A stretch of DNA of 64,000 nucleotides from Gemmatimonas aurantiaca (GCF_037190085.1 NZ_JBBCJO010000005.1:1-64000), one strand, 5' to 3'. Counted from the stretch's first letter, positions 54,638 through 63,653 are shown. Made by a program: numbers and translations. The notes: a model not told the origin generated them from the letters alone.

Positions 54638-57040
54638 ATGGATCGACAGCTCCTCAAACGGGAACTCGGCGCCGTGGCGCTCATTCTCCTGGCCGTCTTT
54701 CTGCTGGGAGCGCTGATCTTTCAGCGCCCGATGGGCAGCGATTGCTGGTCGTCCACCGGTCCGTTCGGACCGACGGGCACGGTGACGCGCTGTGTGCTCG
54801 TGGCGGCGGTCGGAATTCCGGGAATGGTGATCATTGCGGTGGGGTGTGTCGTGGTGGCGCTCGCGCTGTTCGGGCGCATCCGCCGCGCCGATGATGCCAG
54901 CGACTGGAGCGTGCTGTTCGCCGGCACCGTGGCCCTCGTGCCCATTGCCGTGGGACTGGCGCTGGGTGGTGAACCCGCACCCTCGGCCGGCGCGGGGCTG
55001 TGGGGCAGTCTCGTGGCCCACTATCTCCGCAAATGGCTCGGTCCCGCTGGCGCATGGATCGTGTTTCTGCTGGCGACGAGTGCACTCACCGTGCTCACGT
55101 TGCGCTGGAATCCCATCCGTCTGCTCATCGGCCAGGGACGCCGTGCAAGCACGGGTCGCGACGGCGATGTGTCCGCACCATCGACTGTGCGCGATGGTGC
55201 GCGTCGTCCGTCACTTGCGGAGGCGCTGGCGCCCGAGCCCGAGGAGATGCCGGCGATCGATCCCTCACTGGCGCGGGACGTGCTCGGTGGTATTGCCGGC
55301 AGCGAAGTGCTAGCCGCACGGGCGCCCGCAGAAGGGGCTACGACCGATGCCAGAGCACGTCGGGGGGCTGCGGGAAGCAGCGCATCGCCCGCGGAGTCGG
55401 CGAAAGCGAAGAGCAAGACCGGCACCCGTGACGAACGCGTGGAAGCCGCACTGGATGCCGCGAATGAACCGGCGACCTACAGCGAGGATCTACCGCCCAC
55501 CGATCTGCTGGCTGCACCGCCCGTACGCAACGCCGATGCGGGCAGGCGTGAGCTGGATCTGGCCGGCGAGAAGCTCATGGCCACGCTGCGCACGTTCAAG
55601 GTGGACGGGGAACTCGTCGGACGGACCACGGGACCGTCGGTCACGCAGTTCGAAATCGAACCGGCGGCGGGTGTGAAGGTGCGGCAGATCGCGGCGCTGG
55701 CGGACGATCTGGCGCTGGCAATGCGCGCGCCCAGCATCCGCATCGTGGCGCCCATTCCGGGACGCGGCGCGGTGGGTGTGGAAGTGCCGAATCCGACACC
55801 GGAGATGGTGGTGTTGCGTGAAGTCCTGGAGGCGCCCGAGTTCCGTCATGCGCGGGCGGCGCTGCCCATCGCGCTGGGCAAGGATCTCGAAGGCCGCCCC
55901 GTCGTGGCCGATCTTGCCAAGATGCCGCACCTGCTCATCGCCGGTGCGACCGGGTCGGGCAAATCGGTGTGCGTGAACACCATCATCACGAGCCTCGTGT
56001 ACCGGCATACGCCGAGTACGCTGCGTTTCCTGATGGTCGACCCCAAGATGGTCGAACTCAGCGTGTACAACGCGCTGCCGCATCGTCGTCACAAGGTCAT
56101 CACCGACAATCGGGATGCCGCGGCCGTGCTCAAGTGGGCCGTGATGGAGATGCAGGATCGGTACCGGTTGCTGGAGGCGAACGGCTGCCGCAATCTGCAG
56201 GAATTCAACAAGCGCGTCGCCCAGCACGAGAACGGCGAAGGACAGCCGGTGCTCAAGCCGCGCAATCCCGAGGTCGCGTTCGAAGACCGCACGTACACGG
56301 GCGGTGTGCTGCCGTACATCGTGGTGGTCATCGACGAGATGGCCGATCTCATGATGACCGTGCAGGGTGAAGTGGAGACCCCGATCGCCATGCTCGCGCA
56401 GAAGGCGCGCGCCATCGGAATCCATCTCATTCTCGCCACGCAGCGACCCAGCGTGAACGTCATCACGGGGTTGATCAAGGCGAACTTTCCGTGCCGGATC
56501 GCTTTCCGTGTGGCGTCACAGGTGGACAGCCGCACCATCATCGACGGGGCGGGCGCTGAATCGCTGCTCGGCAACGGCGACATGCTGTTCATCCCGCCGG
56601 GCAAATCGGAAGCCTCGCGTTTGCAGGGGGCATATCTCTCCAGTGAGGATACCGAGCGTCTGCTTGGCTGGTACGAACAGGCGCGTTTGCGTGCGTTGGG
56701 TGAAGCCGCGGCCGCCGGGGACGACGTGTCCGCGGAGCCGGACATTCTGGAGACTGTGCGGGCACTCGAAGCCAAGGCCAACGGCGACGAGGACGAAGCC
56801 GACGGGACGGGCGACGAGCGGGATGCCCGTTTCCGCGAAGCGGCAGAGGTGGTCATCCAGCATCGTCAGGGTTCGACGTCGTTGCTGCAGCGCCGTCTCA
56901 AGATCGGGTATGGCCGGGCGGCACGGATCATCGATCAACTGGAGGCGGCCGGTGTGCTGGCGCCTTCGGAAGGCGCGGCGCGACCGCGGGATGTGCTGGT
57001 GGGAGTGCAGGACCTCGACCGGATCTGCGGCGAATCCTGA
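54638..57040 (+). CDS. ftsK: DNA translocase FtsK/SpoIIIE
   Basis: FtsK pumps chromosomal DNA at the septum and activates XerCD dimer resolution. The 800-residue product has four or so N-terminal TM segments, an Ala/Glu-rich linker (about 170-290), and the alpha/beta motor with Walker A AGATGSGKS (near 437), Walker B YIVVVIDEMADLMM, and ATQRPSVNVITGLIKANFPCRIAFRV. The C-terminal gamma winged-helix that reads KOPS is GSTSLLQRRLKIGYGRAARIIDQLEAAGVL. The linker is far shorter than in E. coli FtsK. ATG 54638 has GGGAG 7 bp upstream. Confidence 0.97.
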   Translation: MDRQLLKRELGAVALILLAVFLLGALIFQRPMGSDCWSSTGPFGPTGTVTRCVLVAAVGIPGMVIIAVGCVVVALALFGRIRRADDASDWSVLFAGTVALVPIAVGLALGGEPAPSAGAGLWGSLVAHYLRKWLGPAGAWIVFLLATSALTVLTLRWNPIRLLIGQGRRASTGRDGDVSAPSTVRDGARRPSLAEALAPEPEEMPAIDPSLARDVLGGIAGSEVLAARAPAEGATTDARARRGAAGSSASPAESAKAKSKTGTRDERVEAALDAANEPATYSEDLPPTDLLAAPPVRNADAGRRELDLAGEKLMATLRTFKVDGELVGRTTGPSVTQFEIEPAAGVKVRQIAALADDLALAMRAPSIRIVAPIPGRGAVGVEVPNPTPEMVVLREVLEAPEFRHARAALPIALGKDLEGRPVVADLAKMPHLLIAGATGSGKSVCVNTIITSLVYRHTPSTLRFLMVDPKMVELSVYNALPHRRHKVITDNRDAAAVLKWAVMEMQDRYRLLEANGCRNLQEFNKRVAQHENGEGQPVLKPRNPEVAFEDRTYTGGVLPYIVVVIDEMADLMMTVQGEVETPIAMLAQKARAIGIHLILATQRPSVNVITGLIKANFPCRIAFRVASQVDSRTIIDGAGAESLLGNGDMLFIPPGKSEASRLQGAYLSSEDTERLLGWYEQARLRALGEAAAAGDDVSAEPDILETVRALEAKANGDEDEADGTGDERDARFREAAEVVIQHRQGSTSLLQRRLKIGYGRAARIIDQLEAAGVLAPSEGAARPRDVLVGVQDLDRICGES

Positions 57041-57059
57041 AGGACTCCTGAATAAATCC

Positions 57060-57079
57060 TGACGGTATCGTCAAGTTTT
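57060..57079 (+). terminator. Weak candidate terminator after ftsK
   Basis: TGACG-GTAT-CGTCA is followed by AGTTTTT. The five-base-pair stem is short, but the T5 tail and position 20 bp after the stop suit a terminator. Confidence 0.4.
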
Positions 57080-57249
57080 TCGCGTAATCCGCCCCCGGAT
57101 GTATTGACGGCGCGAAAGGGGGCTGTGAAGATTCGTGCAACGGTTGGGCTGTGTCGTCTCCACGAATGCTGACACGACCCACAATGACCGGCATCCCTTC
57201 CCGCCGGTCATCGGACCTCGACGTCCTTTTCATCCCTCTGAGGTGAACG

Positions 57250-60198
57250 ATGTCCCTGTTCCTCCGACGTGTGTTGGCCTTCACCGTGCTGGCGTTGGGC
57301 GTGTTGCCCGTGGCGTCGAGCCGATTGGCAGCGCAGTCCGGGTCGATCTCCGGCAAGGTGACCGATGCCGCGACCGGTCGGCCGATCGAGAATGCGCAGG
57401 TGCAGGCACAGCTTTCGGGTGGACAAGCCTACGGCGCCATCTCCGGTACCGACGGTACATTCCGGGTCGTGAATCTTCCCGATGGCAGTTACACGGTGAC
57501 CGTGCGCGCCATCGGGTATGACCAGAAGGTGTTCAATGGCCAGCGCCCCGGCGCGACCATCACGGCGGCGCTGTCGGAACGTCCCACGCAGCTCAATCAG
57601 ACCGTCGTGACGGCGAGCCGCAGCCGTCCGGAAAAAGCCCTCGATGCACCGGCCCAGATCTCCGTGGTGTCGAGCGAACGCATCGAAGAGCGACCCGCGG
57701 TGACGGTCACCGATCATCTGCGCAGCACACCGGGTGTGGACATCAGTCGCGGCGGCATCGCGCAGTCCAACGTGGTGGCGCGTGGCTTCAACAACGCCTT
57801 CAGCGGCGCGATGCTGATGCTGCAGGACTACCGGTTTGCCGGTGTGCCGTCGCTGCGTGTGAACGTGCCGTTCATGTTCACCGGCACCAACGAAGACATC
57901 GACCGCATGGAAGTGCTGCTCGGACCGGCGTCGGCGCTGTACGGTCCCAACAGCTCCAACGGGGTGCTGCACGTGATCACGAAGTCGCCGTTCGCCTCGC
58001 AGGGCACGACGATCAGCGTGGATGGTGGTGAGCGCAGCGTGATGCGGGCGGGTATCCGTCACGCGTCCAAGCTGAACGAGAAGTTCGCCGTGAAGGTGTC
58101 GGGCGAATACATGCGCGGCAAGGATTGGGAGTTCCTGGAACTGGCGGAACCGGCCACGTTCCCGACCACCGACGACGTGCCGGCGTCCCGCCGCGGAAAG
58201 ACCAACGATCGCGATTTCAGCCTCGAGCGGTACACGGGTGAAGCGCGCATGGACATCCGGCCGTCGGAGAATTCCGAGGCCATCACGACGGTGGGGCACA
58301 CGCACATCGGCCACGGGATCGAGTACACCGGCGCCAATGGCGCGGCGCAGATCCGGAACTGGACGTACACCAGCCTGCAGCAGCGCTTCCGCTGGAATCG
58401 CCTGTTCGCGCAGGTGTTCGCCAATCTGAGCAACGCCGGCAACGACAATGCGCTGTCCGACGAAGGCACGTATCTGCTGCGTTCGGGCAAGCCCATCGTG
58501 GACAAGTCGAACGTGTGGGCGGCGCAGCTCCAGCACGGCTTCGACATGGGCAGCAAGCAGAGCTTCACGTACGGCGCCGACTACATCGCCACGAACCCGG
58601 AAACGGGCAACACGATCAACGGCGGCAACGAAGACAACGACAACGTCCGGGAATACGGCGCGTATCTGCAGTCCTCCACGCGGCCGAACAAACATCTCGA
58701 ACTGCTGCTGGCGGCTCGTGGGGACGCGAACAACGTGATCGACGGGGCGTTCTTCTCGCCGCGTGCGGCCATCATCTTCAAGCCCACCGAGACGCAGAAC
58801 ATCCGCTTCACGTACAACCGGGCGTTCTCGACGCCGGCCAACTTCTCCTTCTTCCTGGACCTCATCCAGACGCCGAACGTGGGTGGCTCGGGCTTCAATG
58901 TGTACGCCCGCGGCAACCCGCCCAAGGAAGGCCATCTGTTCAACCGGAGCTGCGCCGGCAACAGCACGTTCGGGTCGTTCTGCATGAAGTCGGCCTATAC
59001 GGGGCAGGGGCAGTTCACGGGCGCGTCGGCGGCGGCGGCGTTTCCGGGGGCGATCACGGCACTGGGCCCCCGGTTGATCCCGGGCATTGCTTCCGGCCTG
59101 GCAAGGCTCTCGGCGGCGGGCATGACTCCCGCACAGATCCAAGCACTGGCGGCGGGTGCGGTGCAGTACCTCGCGTCACGGGCGCCGACCAATGCGGATC
59201 TCGCCACCCGCGTGACCTACCTGACGAACGCGTCGACACCTGGCGGTCTCACGCCTGATCAACTCACCGACATCGCCCCGCTGTCGGCGTCCTTCAACAA
59301 CACGTTCGAAGTGGGGTACAAGGGCATCGTCGGCAATCGGTTCCGCTGGGACATCTCGCTGTGGGGGCAGGAGCGTGGTGACGTGGGCACGACCGCCGCG
59401 CTCTCCACGCCGAACGTGATGTTCGCCAATCCGCAGCAGGTCGGTGGGTACCTCGGACAGCAGCTCGGTGCGTATTTCGGACAGCAGTTGGGCCCGCTCG
59501 GGGTACCGGCAGAAATGATCGGGCAGATCGCATCGGGGCTGGCTACCGCACTGACACCCAATGTCGCGGCGCTTCCCGTGGGTGTGGTCACCTGGGCCAA
59601 CAGCAACACCGCGCCGAACGCCATCTATGCCACGTATCTCACGACGCCCGGAAAAATCTGGGTGCGTGGCATGGACCTCGCCACGGACATCGTAGCCACC
59701 GATCGCCTGACGTTCGACCTCGCCTACAGCTGGCAGAGCGAGAATGTCTTCGGCGGCATTGCCGGCGGGAACAATCTGCCGCTCATGTCCAACTCGCCGA
59801 AGTCACGCGGTTCGGTCGGGATGCGGTACCGGAACGAAGGCAACGGCCTGGGCTTCGAGCTCCGTTCGCGCTACAACGACGCGTATCCGGTGAACTCGAG
59901 CGTGCACACCACCAACTTCGCCTTTGCAATTGCGTCCGGTCGTCCGGGCGCGGCGGCCAATCCGACGATTGGCGCTGACAAGTGTGCGCCGGTGTCCGCA
60001 GGCGCCTACTGCTACGACGGCGTGCCTGAAGCGGTCGTCTTCGACGCGCAGGTCTCCAAGCACTTCGATCTCGGTGGCAAGCAGAAGCTGATGTGGTCCA
60101 TCAGCGCGCAGAACATGTTCGACAACCAGGTGCGCACATTCCCCGGCATGCCCCAAATGGGTCGTATGGTGATGTCGCGGCTGCAGTACAGCTTCTGA
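57250..60198 (+). CDS. TonB-dependent outer-membrane receptor
   Basis: A 982-residue ligand-gated porin for uptake driven by a TonB system. Signal peptide 1-27; residues 29-110 form a carboxypeptidase-regulatory-like beta-sandwich (GSISGKVTDAATGRPIENAQV, TFRVVNLPDGSYTVTVRAIGY), as in SusC-type receptors. The plug runs from about 115 to 230 (TASRSRPEKALDAPAQISVVS, TVTDHLRSTPGVDISRGGI, DRMEVLLGPASALYGPNSSNGVLHVITKSP), followed by the barrel ending RLQYSF. The barrel carries unusual Ala/Gly-rich helical-looking insertions (about 590-690 and 720-775). There is no SusD-like neighbour and no siderophore gene, so the ligand is unknown. GAGGTGA precedes ATG 57250. Confidence 0.93.
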   Translation: MSLFLRRVLAFTVLALGVLPVASSRLAAQSGSISGKVTDAATGRPIENAQVQAQLSGGQAYGAISGTDGTFRVVNLPDGSYTVTVRAIGYDQKVFNGQRPGATITAALSERPTQLNQTVVTASRSRPEKALDAPAQISVVSSERIEERPAVTVTDHLRSTPGVDISRGGIAQSNVVARGFNNAFSGAMLMLQDYRFAGVPSLRVNVPFMFTGTNEDIDRMEVLLGPASALYGPNSSNGVLHVITKSPFASQGTTISVDGGERSVMRAGIRHASKLNEKFAVKVSGEYMRGKDWEFLELAEPATFPTTDDVPASRRGKTNDRDFSLERYTGEARMDIRPSENSEAITTVGHTHIGHGIEYTGANGAAQIRNWTYTSLQQRFRWNRLFAQVFANLSNAGNDNALSDEGTYLLRSGKPIVDKSNVWAAQLQHGFDMGSKQSFTYGADYIATNPETGNTINGGNEDNDNVREYGAYLQSSTRPNKHLELLLAARGDANNVIDGAFFSPRAAIIFKPTETQNIRFTYNRAFSTPANFSFFLDLIQTPNVGGSGFNVYARGNPPKEGHLFNRSCAGNSTFGSFCMKSAYTGQGQFTGASAAAAFPGAITALGPRLIPGIASGLARLSAAGMTPAQIQALAAGAVQYLASRAPTNADLATRVTYLTNASTPGGLTPDQLTDIAPLSASFNNTFEVGYKGIVGNRFRWDISLWGQERGDVGTTAALSTPNVMFANPQQVGGYLGQQLGAYFGQQLGPLGVPAEMIGQIASGLATALTPNVAALPVGVVTWANSNTAPNAIYATYLTTPGKIWVRGMDLATDIVATDRLTFDLAYSWQSENVFGGIAGGNNLPLMSNSPKSRGSVGMRYRNEGNGLGFELRSRYNDAYPVNSSVHTTNFAFAIASGRPGAAANPTIGADKCAPVSAGAYCYDGVPEAVVFDAQVSKHFDLGGKQKLMWSISAQNMFDNQVRTFPGMPQMGRMVMSRLQYSF

Positions 60199-60203
60199 GT
60201 GAT

Positions 60204-60257
60204 GGGTTTCGGGGAACGGGTTCGGTGGTTCAACGCCAGACCCGTTTCCCCAAACCC
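60204..60257. terminator. Hairpin between TonB receptor and glycerophosphodiesterase genes
   Basis: GGGTTTCGGGGAACGGGT (60204-60221) pairs with the near-complement at 60240-60257 with one offset base on each arm and an 18-base loop. It lies 5 bp after the receptor stop. There is no T-tract; it may attenuate read-through into the next gene. Confidence 0.55.
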
Positions 60258-60273
60258 GGGACCGTATTCTCCA

Positions 60274-61044
60274 ATGCTTCTTCTCGACCCCAATGCCCGA
60301 CCGGTAGTCGGTCACCGCGGCAACCGGGCTCACGCGCCCGAGAACACCATCCCCTCGTTGCTCGAGGCCGTCGCACTGGGCGTCGATGCGGTCGAGTTCG
60401 ATCTGCATGTCACGCGCGATGGGGTGCTCGTACTGCTGCACGATCCCACACTCGATCGCACCACCGATGCGGCGGGACCGGTCGCCGCGCGCACGCTGGC
60501 CGACCTGCGCACGGTGGACGCGGGAGCACGCTTCACGACCGATCGTGGTCGCACGTTCCCGTGGCGTGGACGCGGTGCCGGGATTCCGACGTTCGACGAA
60601 GCGGTCGAAGCCCTGCCGCGCGATCTCCCCATCATCATCGAACTCAAGACGCCCGCGGCGGCCCTGCCGCTGCGTGAGGCCATCGCCCGGCACGGGCTGG
60701 CGCGGCGCGTGATCGTGGCCGGCTTCGATCCCGCCAGCACACGCCCCCTGCGTCATGCCGGCTTCGCACTCGGCGCGAGTACACCGGATGTCGCCGGTCT
60801 GCTCGTTCCATCGCTGCTTCGACGGCCGATTGCCGCGCCGCTGTTTCAGGCGATGTGCATTCCGCCGGTGTACAACGGTATCCCCGTGCCTCTTGGCTCG
60901 CTGGTGCGCAGTACGAAGCCTCACGGTGTGGTCACACACATCTGGACGGTGAACGATCCCGCGTACGCGCTCAAACTCTGGCGACTGGGTGTGAACGGGA
61001 TCATCAGCGATGACCCGGGACTGATTCTGGCCGTGAGAGGCTGA
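60274..61044 (+). CDS. Glycerophosphodiester phosphodiesterase
   Basis: A 256-residue GDPD-family enzyme that hydrolyses deacylated phospholipids to glycerol-3-phosphate and an alcohol. Key motifs are VVGHRGNRAHAPENTIPSLLEA (catalytic HRG with first His and Glu), AVEFDLHVTRDGVLVLLHDPTLDRTT (metal Glu/Asp and catalytic His), IIIELKTP, and THIWTVNDPAYALKLWRLGVNGIISDDPG. ATG 60274 lies after the hairpin; an upstream in-frame extension to 60199 would translate the hairpin and is unlikely. No signal peptide, so the protein is probably cytoplasmic (UgpQ-like). Confidence 0.93.
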   Translation: MLLLDPNARPVVGHRGNRAHAPENTIPSLLEAVALGVDAVEFDLHVTRDGVLVLLHDPTLDRTTDAAGPVAARTLADLRTVDAGARFTTDRGRTFPWRGRGAGIPTFDEAVEALPRDLPIIIELKTPAAALPLREAIARHGLARRVIVAGFDPASTRPLRHAGFALGASTPDVAGLLVPSLLRRPIAAPLFQAMCIPPVYNGIPVPLGSLVRSTKPHGVVTHIWTVNDPAYALKLWRLGVNGIISDDPGLILAVRG

Positions 61045-61069
61045 GACGACAGATAGTCAGAGAACGGCT

Positions 61070-61170
61070 TTGCCGCGGATTGCACGGAGGGGGCGGAAAC
61101 AACACGGATCAACAACAATTTTTTGTAGTGATCCGTGCAGTTTCCGCCCCCTCCGCGTAATCCGTGGCAA
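61070..61170. repeat. Dispersed palindromic repeat, copy 2 (simple hairpin)
   Basis: A 42-bp left arm (61070-61111, starting TTGCCGCGGATTGCACGGA) and right arm (61129-61170) are inverted with about 5 mismatches around a 17-bp AT-rich loop containing T6. Arms match those of copy 1 at 52173-52376 at most positions. Located between the glycerophosphodiesterase and yraN genes; the right arm is followed by a T-rich stretch, so it may also act as a terminator. Confidence 0.88.
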
Positions 61171-61267
61171 CGCAGTTTTCTTGTTTTTTTCTCTCTCCGC
61201 AATGAAATGATGATGCTCGCAATGTTCTGGTGACACATGTCGGCGGAGCGCGCATTACACTCCCGCC

Positions 61268-61633
61268 ATGACACAGGCACGACAACAACTCGGACTGCTT
61301 GGCGAACGCATCGCGGCGCGCTGGATGATCCGCAACGGATGGGAGCTGGTCGCGCATCGTTTTCGCCACGGACATCGCGACATCGATCTGATCATGCGAC
61401 GCGGGCAGGCCATCGCGTTCGTGGAGGTCAAGGCCCGCCGTGGCGACGCTTTCGGGTCCCCGGTCGAGGCCGTCCACGCCCGGAAGCAGCGCGAATTGGT
61501 ACGTTCGGCCCGGGTCTGGGCGGATCGACACGGGTTTGCGGAGGTGGAATACCGTTTCGACGTGGTCGGTGTGCTGATAAACGGTCAGAATGTCCGCATC
61601 CGGCACATCGAACACGCCTTCCCGGTGTCCTGA
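61268..61633 (+). CDS. YraN/UPF0102 family nuclease-like protein
   Basis: A 121-residue UPF0102 protein with a restriction-endonuclease-like core: GLLGERIAARWMIRNGWELVAHRFRHGHRDIDLIMRRG followed by IAFVEVKARRGDAFG (the D...ExK active-site pattern), then ARKQRELVRSARVW and RFDVVGVL. The family is widespread, often near DNA-processing genes, and a nuclease role is suspected but not established. It precedes recA by 131 bp. A TACACT -10-like hexamer lies about 10 bp upstream of ATG 61268. Confidence 0.92.
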   Translation: MTQARQQLGLLGERIAARWMIRNGWELVAHRFRHGHRDIDLIMRRGQAIAFVEVKARRGDAFGSPVEAVHARKQRELVRSARVWADRHGFAEVEYRFDVVGVLINGQNVRIRHIEHAFPVS

Positions 61634-61652
61634 AATCGGGCAGATTGGGGAG

Positions 61653-61681
61653 TTGTCCACATCGTGTCTTCTTCGTACTTT
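61653..61681 (+). promoter_or_regulatory. Candidate recA promoter containing the element shared with uvrB
   Basis: TTGTCC (61653-61658) and TACTTT (61676-61681) are 17 bp apart. The spacer itself is ACATCGTGTCTTCTTCG, which matches 14 of 17 bases of the element at 16391-16407 before uvrB. TATTCG overlaps the -10. A LexA-type operator is a hypothesis. Confidence 0.45.
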
Positions 61682-61764
61682 ATTCGGGTCTTGGTCCTGC
61701 CCGCGTTCACCCTAGATTCTCGCGGGCCAGGGCATGGCGCTTCACCCCTCACGACGGCGGTCTT

Positions 61765-62802
61765 ATGGCGGGCACAGTGATAACCGACGACAAGCGCAAG
61801 GCCCTGGCGCTCGCGGTCGCGCAGATCGAAAAGAGCTGTGGCAAGGGCTCGATCATGCGACTGGGCACCGACGCCAAAGTGCGGGTCGAATCGATCCCCA
61901 CCGGCGCGATCAATCTCGATGCCGCCATCGGCGTGGGTGGTATCCCGCGTGGCCGCATCACCGAGATCTACGGTCCCGAGTCCAGCGGCAAGACCACGCT
62001 CTGTCTGCATGTGGTCGCCAATGCGCAGCGCAACGGCGGGGTCGCAGCCTACATCGATGCCGAACATGCGCTCGACACCGAATACGCCAAGAAGCTGGGC
62101 GTGGACGTCGAGAACATGCTCATCTCGCAGCCGGACACCGGCGAGCAGGCTCTCGAGATCTGCGAGATCCTCGTACGTTCGGGCGCGGTCGACGTCATCG
62201 TCATCGACTCCGTTGCCGCGCTCGTCCCCAAGGCGGAAATCGAAGGGGACATGGGTGATTCGCACGTGGGTCTGCAGGCGCGCCTCATGAGCCAGGCGCT
62301 CCGTAAGCTCACCGGTGCCATTGCCCGCTCCAAGGTGTCGGTGGTCTTCATCAACCAGTTGCGTGAGAAGATCGGCGTGATGTTCGGCAACCCGGAGACC
62401 ACCACGGGTGGCAAGGCGCTCAAGTTCTACGCGTCGCTCCGTCTCGACATCCGTCGCATCGGTCCGGTGAAGGAGAAGGAGGACGTCATCGGTTCGCACG
62501 TGCGCGTGAAGGTCGTCAAGAACAAGGTCGCGCCCCCGTTCAAGCAGGCGGAGTTCGACATCATGTACGCCGAGGGCATCAGCCACACCTCGCTGCTCGT
62601 CGATATCGGTGTCGAGTCCGGCATCATCGACAAGGCCGGCGCCTGGTACAGCTACGGCTCGCAGCGCATCGGGCAGGGACGTGAGAACGCCAAGATGTTC
62701 CTGAAGGACAACCCGGCGCTGATGGCCGAGGTGGAGGACAAGGTCAAGACCGTACTCGGCGTGAAGGGCCTGGACGCCGCCGGAGAAGAGAGCGAAGAGT
62801 AG
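61765..62802 (+). CDS. recA: Recombinase RecA
   Basis: RecA forms filaments on single-stranded DNA, drives strand exchange, and triggers LexA self-cleavage in the SOS response. The 345-residue product has Walker A GPESSGKTT (70-78), CLHVVANAQRNGGVAAYIDAEHALD, Walker B VDVIVIDSVAALVPKAEIEG, the L1 loop GDSHVGLQARLMSQALRKLT, INQLREKIGVMFGNPETTTGGKALKFY (L2), and an acidic C-terminus ending AGEESEE. ATG 61765 gives the family's usual N-terminus. recX follows after a terminator-like structure, the usual arrangement. Confidence 0.99.
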   Translation: MAGTVITDDKRKALALAVAQIEKSCGKGSIMRLGTDAKVRVESIPTGAINLDAAIGVGGIPRGRITEIYGPESSGKTTLCLHVVANAQRNGGVAAYIDAEHALDTEYAKKLGVDVENMLISQPDTGEQALEICEILVRSGAVDVIVIDSVAALVPKAEIEGDMGDSHVGLQARLMSQALRKLTGAIARSKVSVVFINQLREKIGVMFGNPETTTGGKALKFYASLRLDIRRIGPVKEKEDVIGSHVRVKVVKNKVAPPFKQAEFDIMYAEGISHTSLLVDIGVESGIIDKAGAWYSYGSQRIGQGRENAKMFLKDNPALMAEVEDKVKTVLGVKGLDAAGEESEE

Positions 62803-62843
62803 TGCTCGCCTCCTGACTCCGGTGCATGAAGCATGAGGAGAGG

Positions 62844-62919
62844 GCCGAGGGGTTGCTCGCGGTGGGAAGTGGTGCCCGGATCACCACGGCTCATCGTGAG
62901 TTGCCCCTCGGCTCTTTTT
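62844..62919 (+). terminator. Structured intrinsic terminator between recA and recX
   Basis: GCCGAGGGG (62844-62852) pairs with CCCCTCGGC (62904-62912), followed by TCTTTTTC. The 51-base interior has its own hairpin (GTGGTG-CCCGGAT-CACCAC). In other bacteria, partial read-through of such a stem keeps recX below recA; the same may apply here. Confidence 0.8.
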
Positions 62920-63053
62920 CATCCGGCTGAGACCGTTTTTGTCTGAACCCCTCGCCTCCGCGTCGTCTGTCTTCTCCAGATCCCGTCCCCCAGCACCCGC
63001 ACGCCCACCGCATCCAGGGCCTACGGGAGTCTCCCCGCCGCCCGGGTCGCTAT

Positions 63054-63653
63054 GTGTTGCAACTGGGCGATGGGCGCACGTTCGTCGTGGGTGTGGCCGT
63101 GCTGTCCGACACGGGCGCCACGAAGGTGGGCGTGGAGTTGTCGGAAGAGCAGGTGGCGCGGTTGGCCGAGGAGTCGACCATCACGGACCTGATGGACCGC
63201 GCGCTGGACGCACTGGCGCGAAGCCGTCGCACCCGCCGCGAACTCGAACTGCGCTTGCTGAAGCGTGAGGCCACGCCGGCGCAGGTGCGCACGGCGCTCG
63301 ATCGCCTGGAAGCGTCGGGTGTGCTCTCCGACGACACGGTGGCCAGGGCCGAAGCCGGCGCTCGGCTGCGTCGGGGCGACGCACCGGCCCGGGTCCGTCA
63401 GCAACTGCGCCGCAAAGGCGTCGACCAGCGCACGGTCACCGAGGCCGTGTCCGAGGCGCTCGAGGAAGCCAGCGCGGACGGCTTCGACGAAGTGGCGGCC
63501 TGTCGTGCGGTCGCCGAGAAGCGTGCCCGCTCCCTGCGAGCGGTCGCACCCGATGTCGCTGAGCGGCGATTGCTGGGATTTCTGCTGCGACGGGGGTACG
63601 CCGGAGGTCTTGCCCGGCGAATTGCGCGTGAAGTGCTGCAAGCGCGGCCGTGA
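63054..63653 (+). CDS. recX: RecA regulator RecX (start uncertain)
   Basis: RecX caps RecA filaments and limits recombination. The 199-residue ORF has the tandem three-helix repeats of the family (DLMDRALDALARSRRTRRELELRLLKRE, QVRTALDRLEASGVLSDDTVARAEAGARLRRG, ARVRQQLRRKGVDQRTVTEAV, and a fourth degenerate repeat). The only standard start is GTG 63054, yet the same frame reads conserved-looking RRPGRYVLQLGDG across and before it, with no ATG, GTG or TTG back to the stop at 62928. The true start may therefore be a rare codon upstream (for example CTG 62967 or ATC 63012). alaS starts 40 bp after its stop. Confidence 0.82.
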   Translation: MLQLGDGRTFVVGVAVLSDTGATKVGVELSEEQVARLAEESTITDLMDRALDALARSRRTRRELELRLLKREATPAQVRTALDRLEASGVLSDDTVARAEAGARLRRGDAPARVRQQLRRKGVDQRTVTEAVSEALEEASADGFDEVAACRAVAEKRARSLRAVAPDVAERRLLGFLLRRGYAGGLARRIAREVLQARP

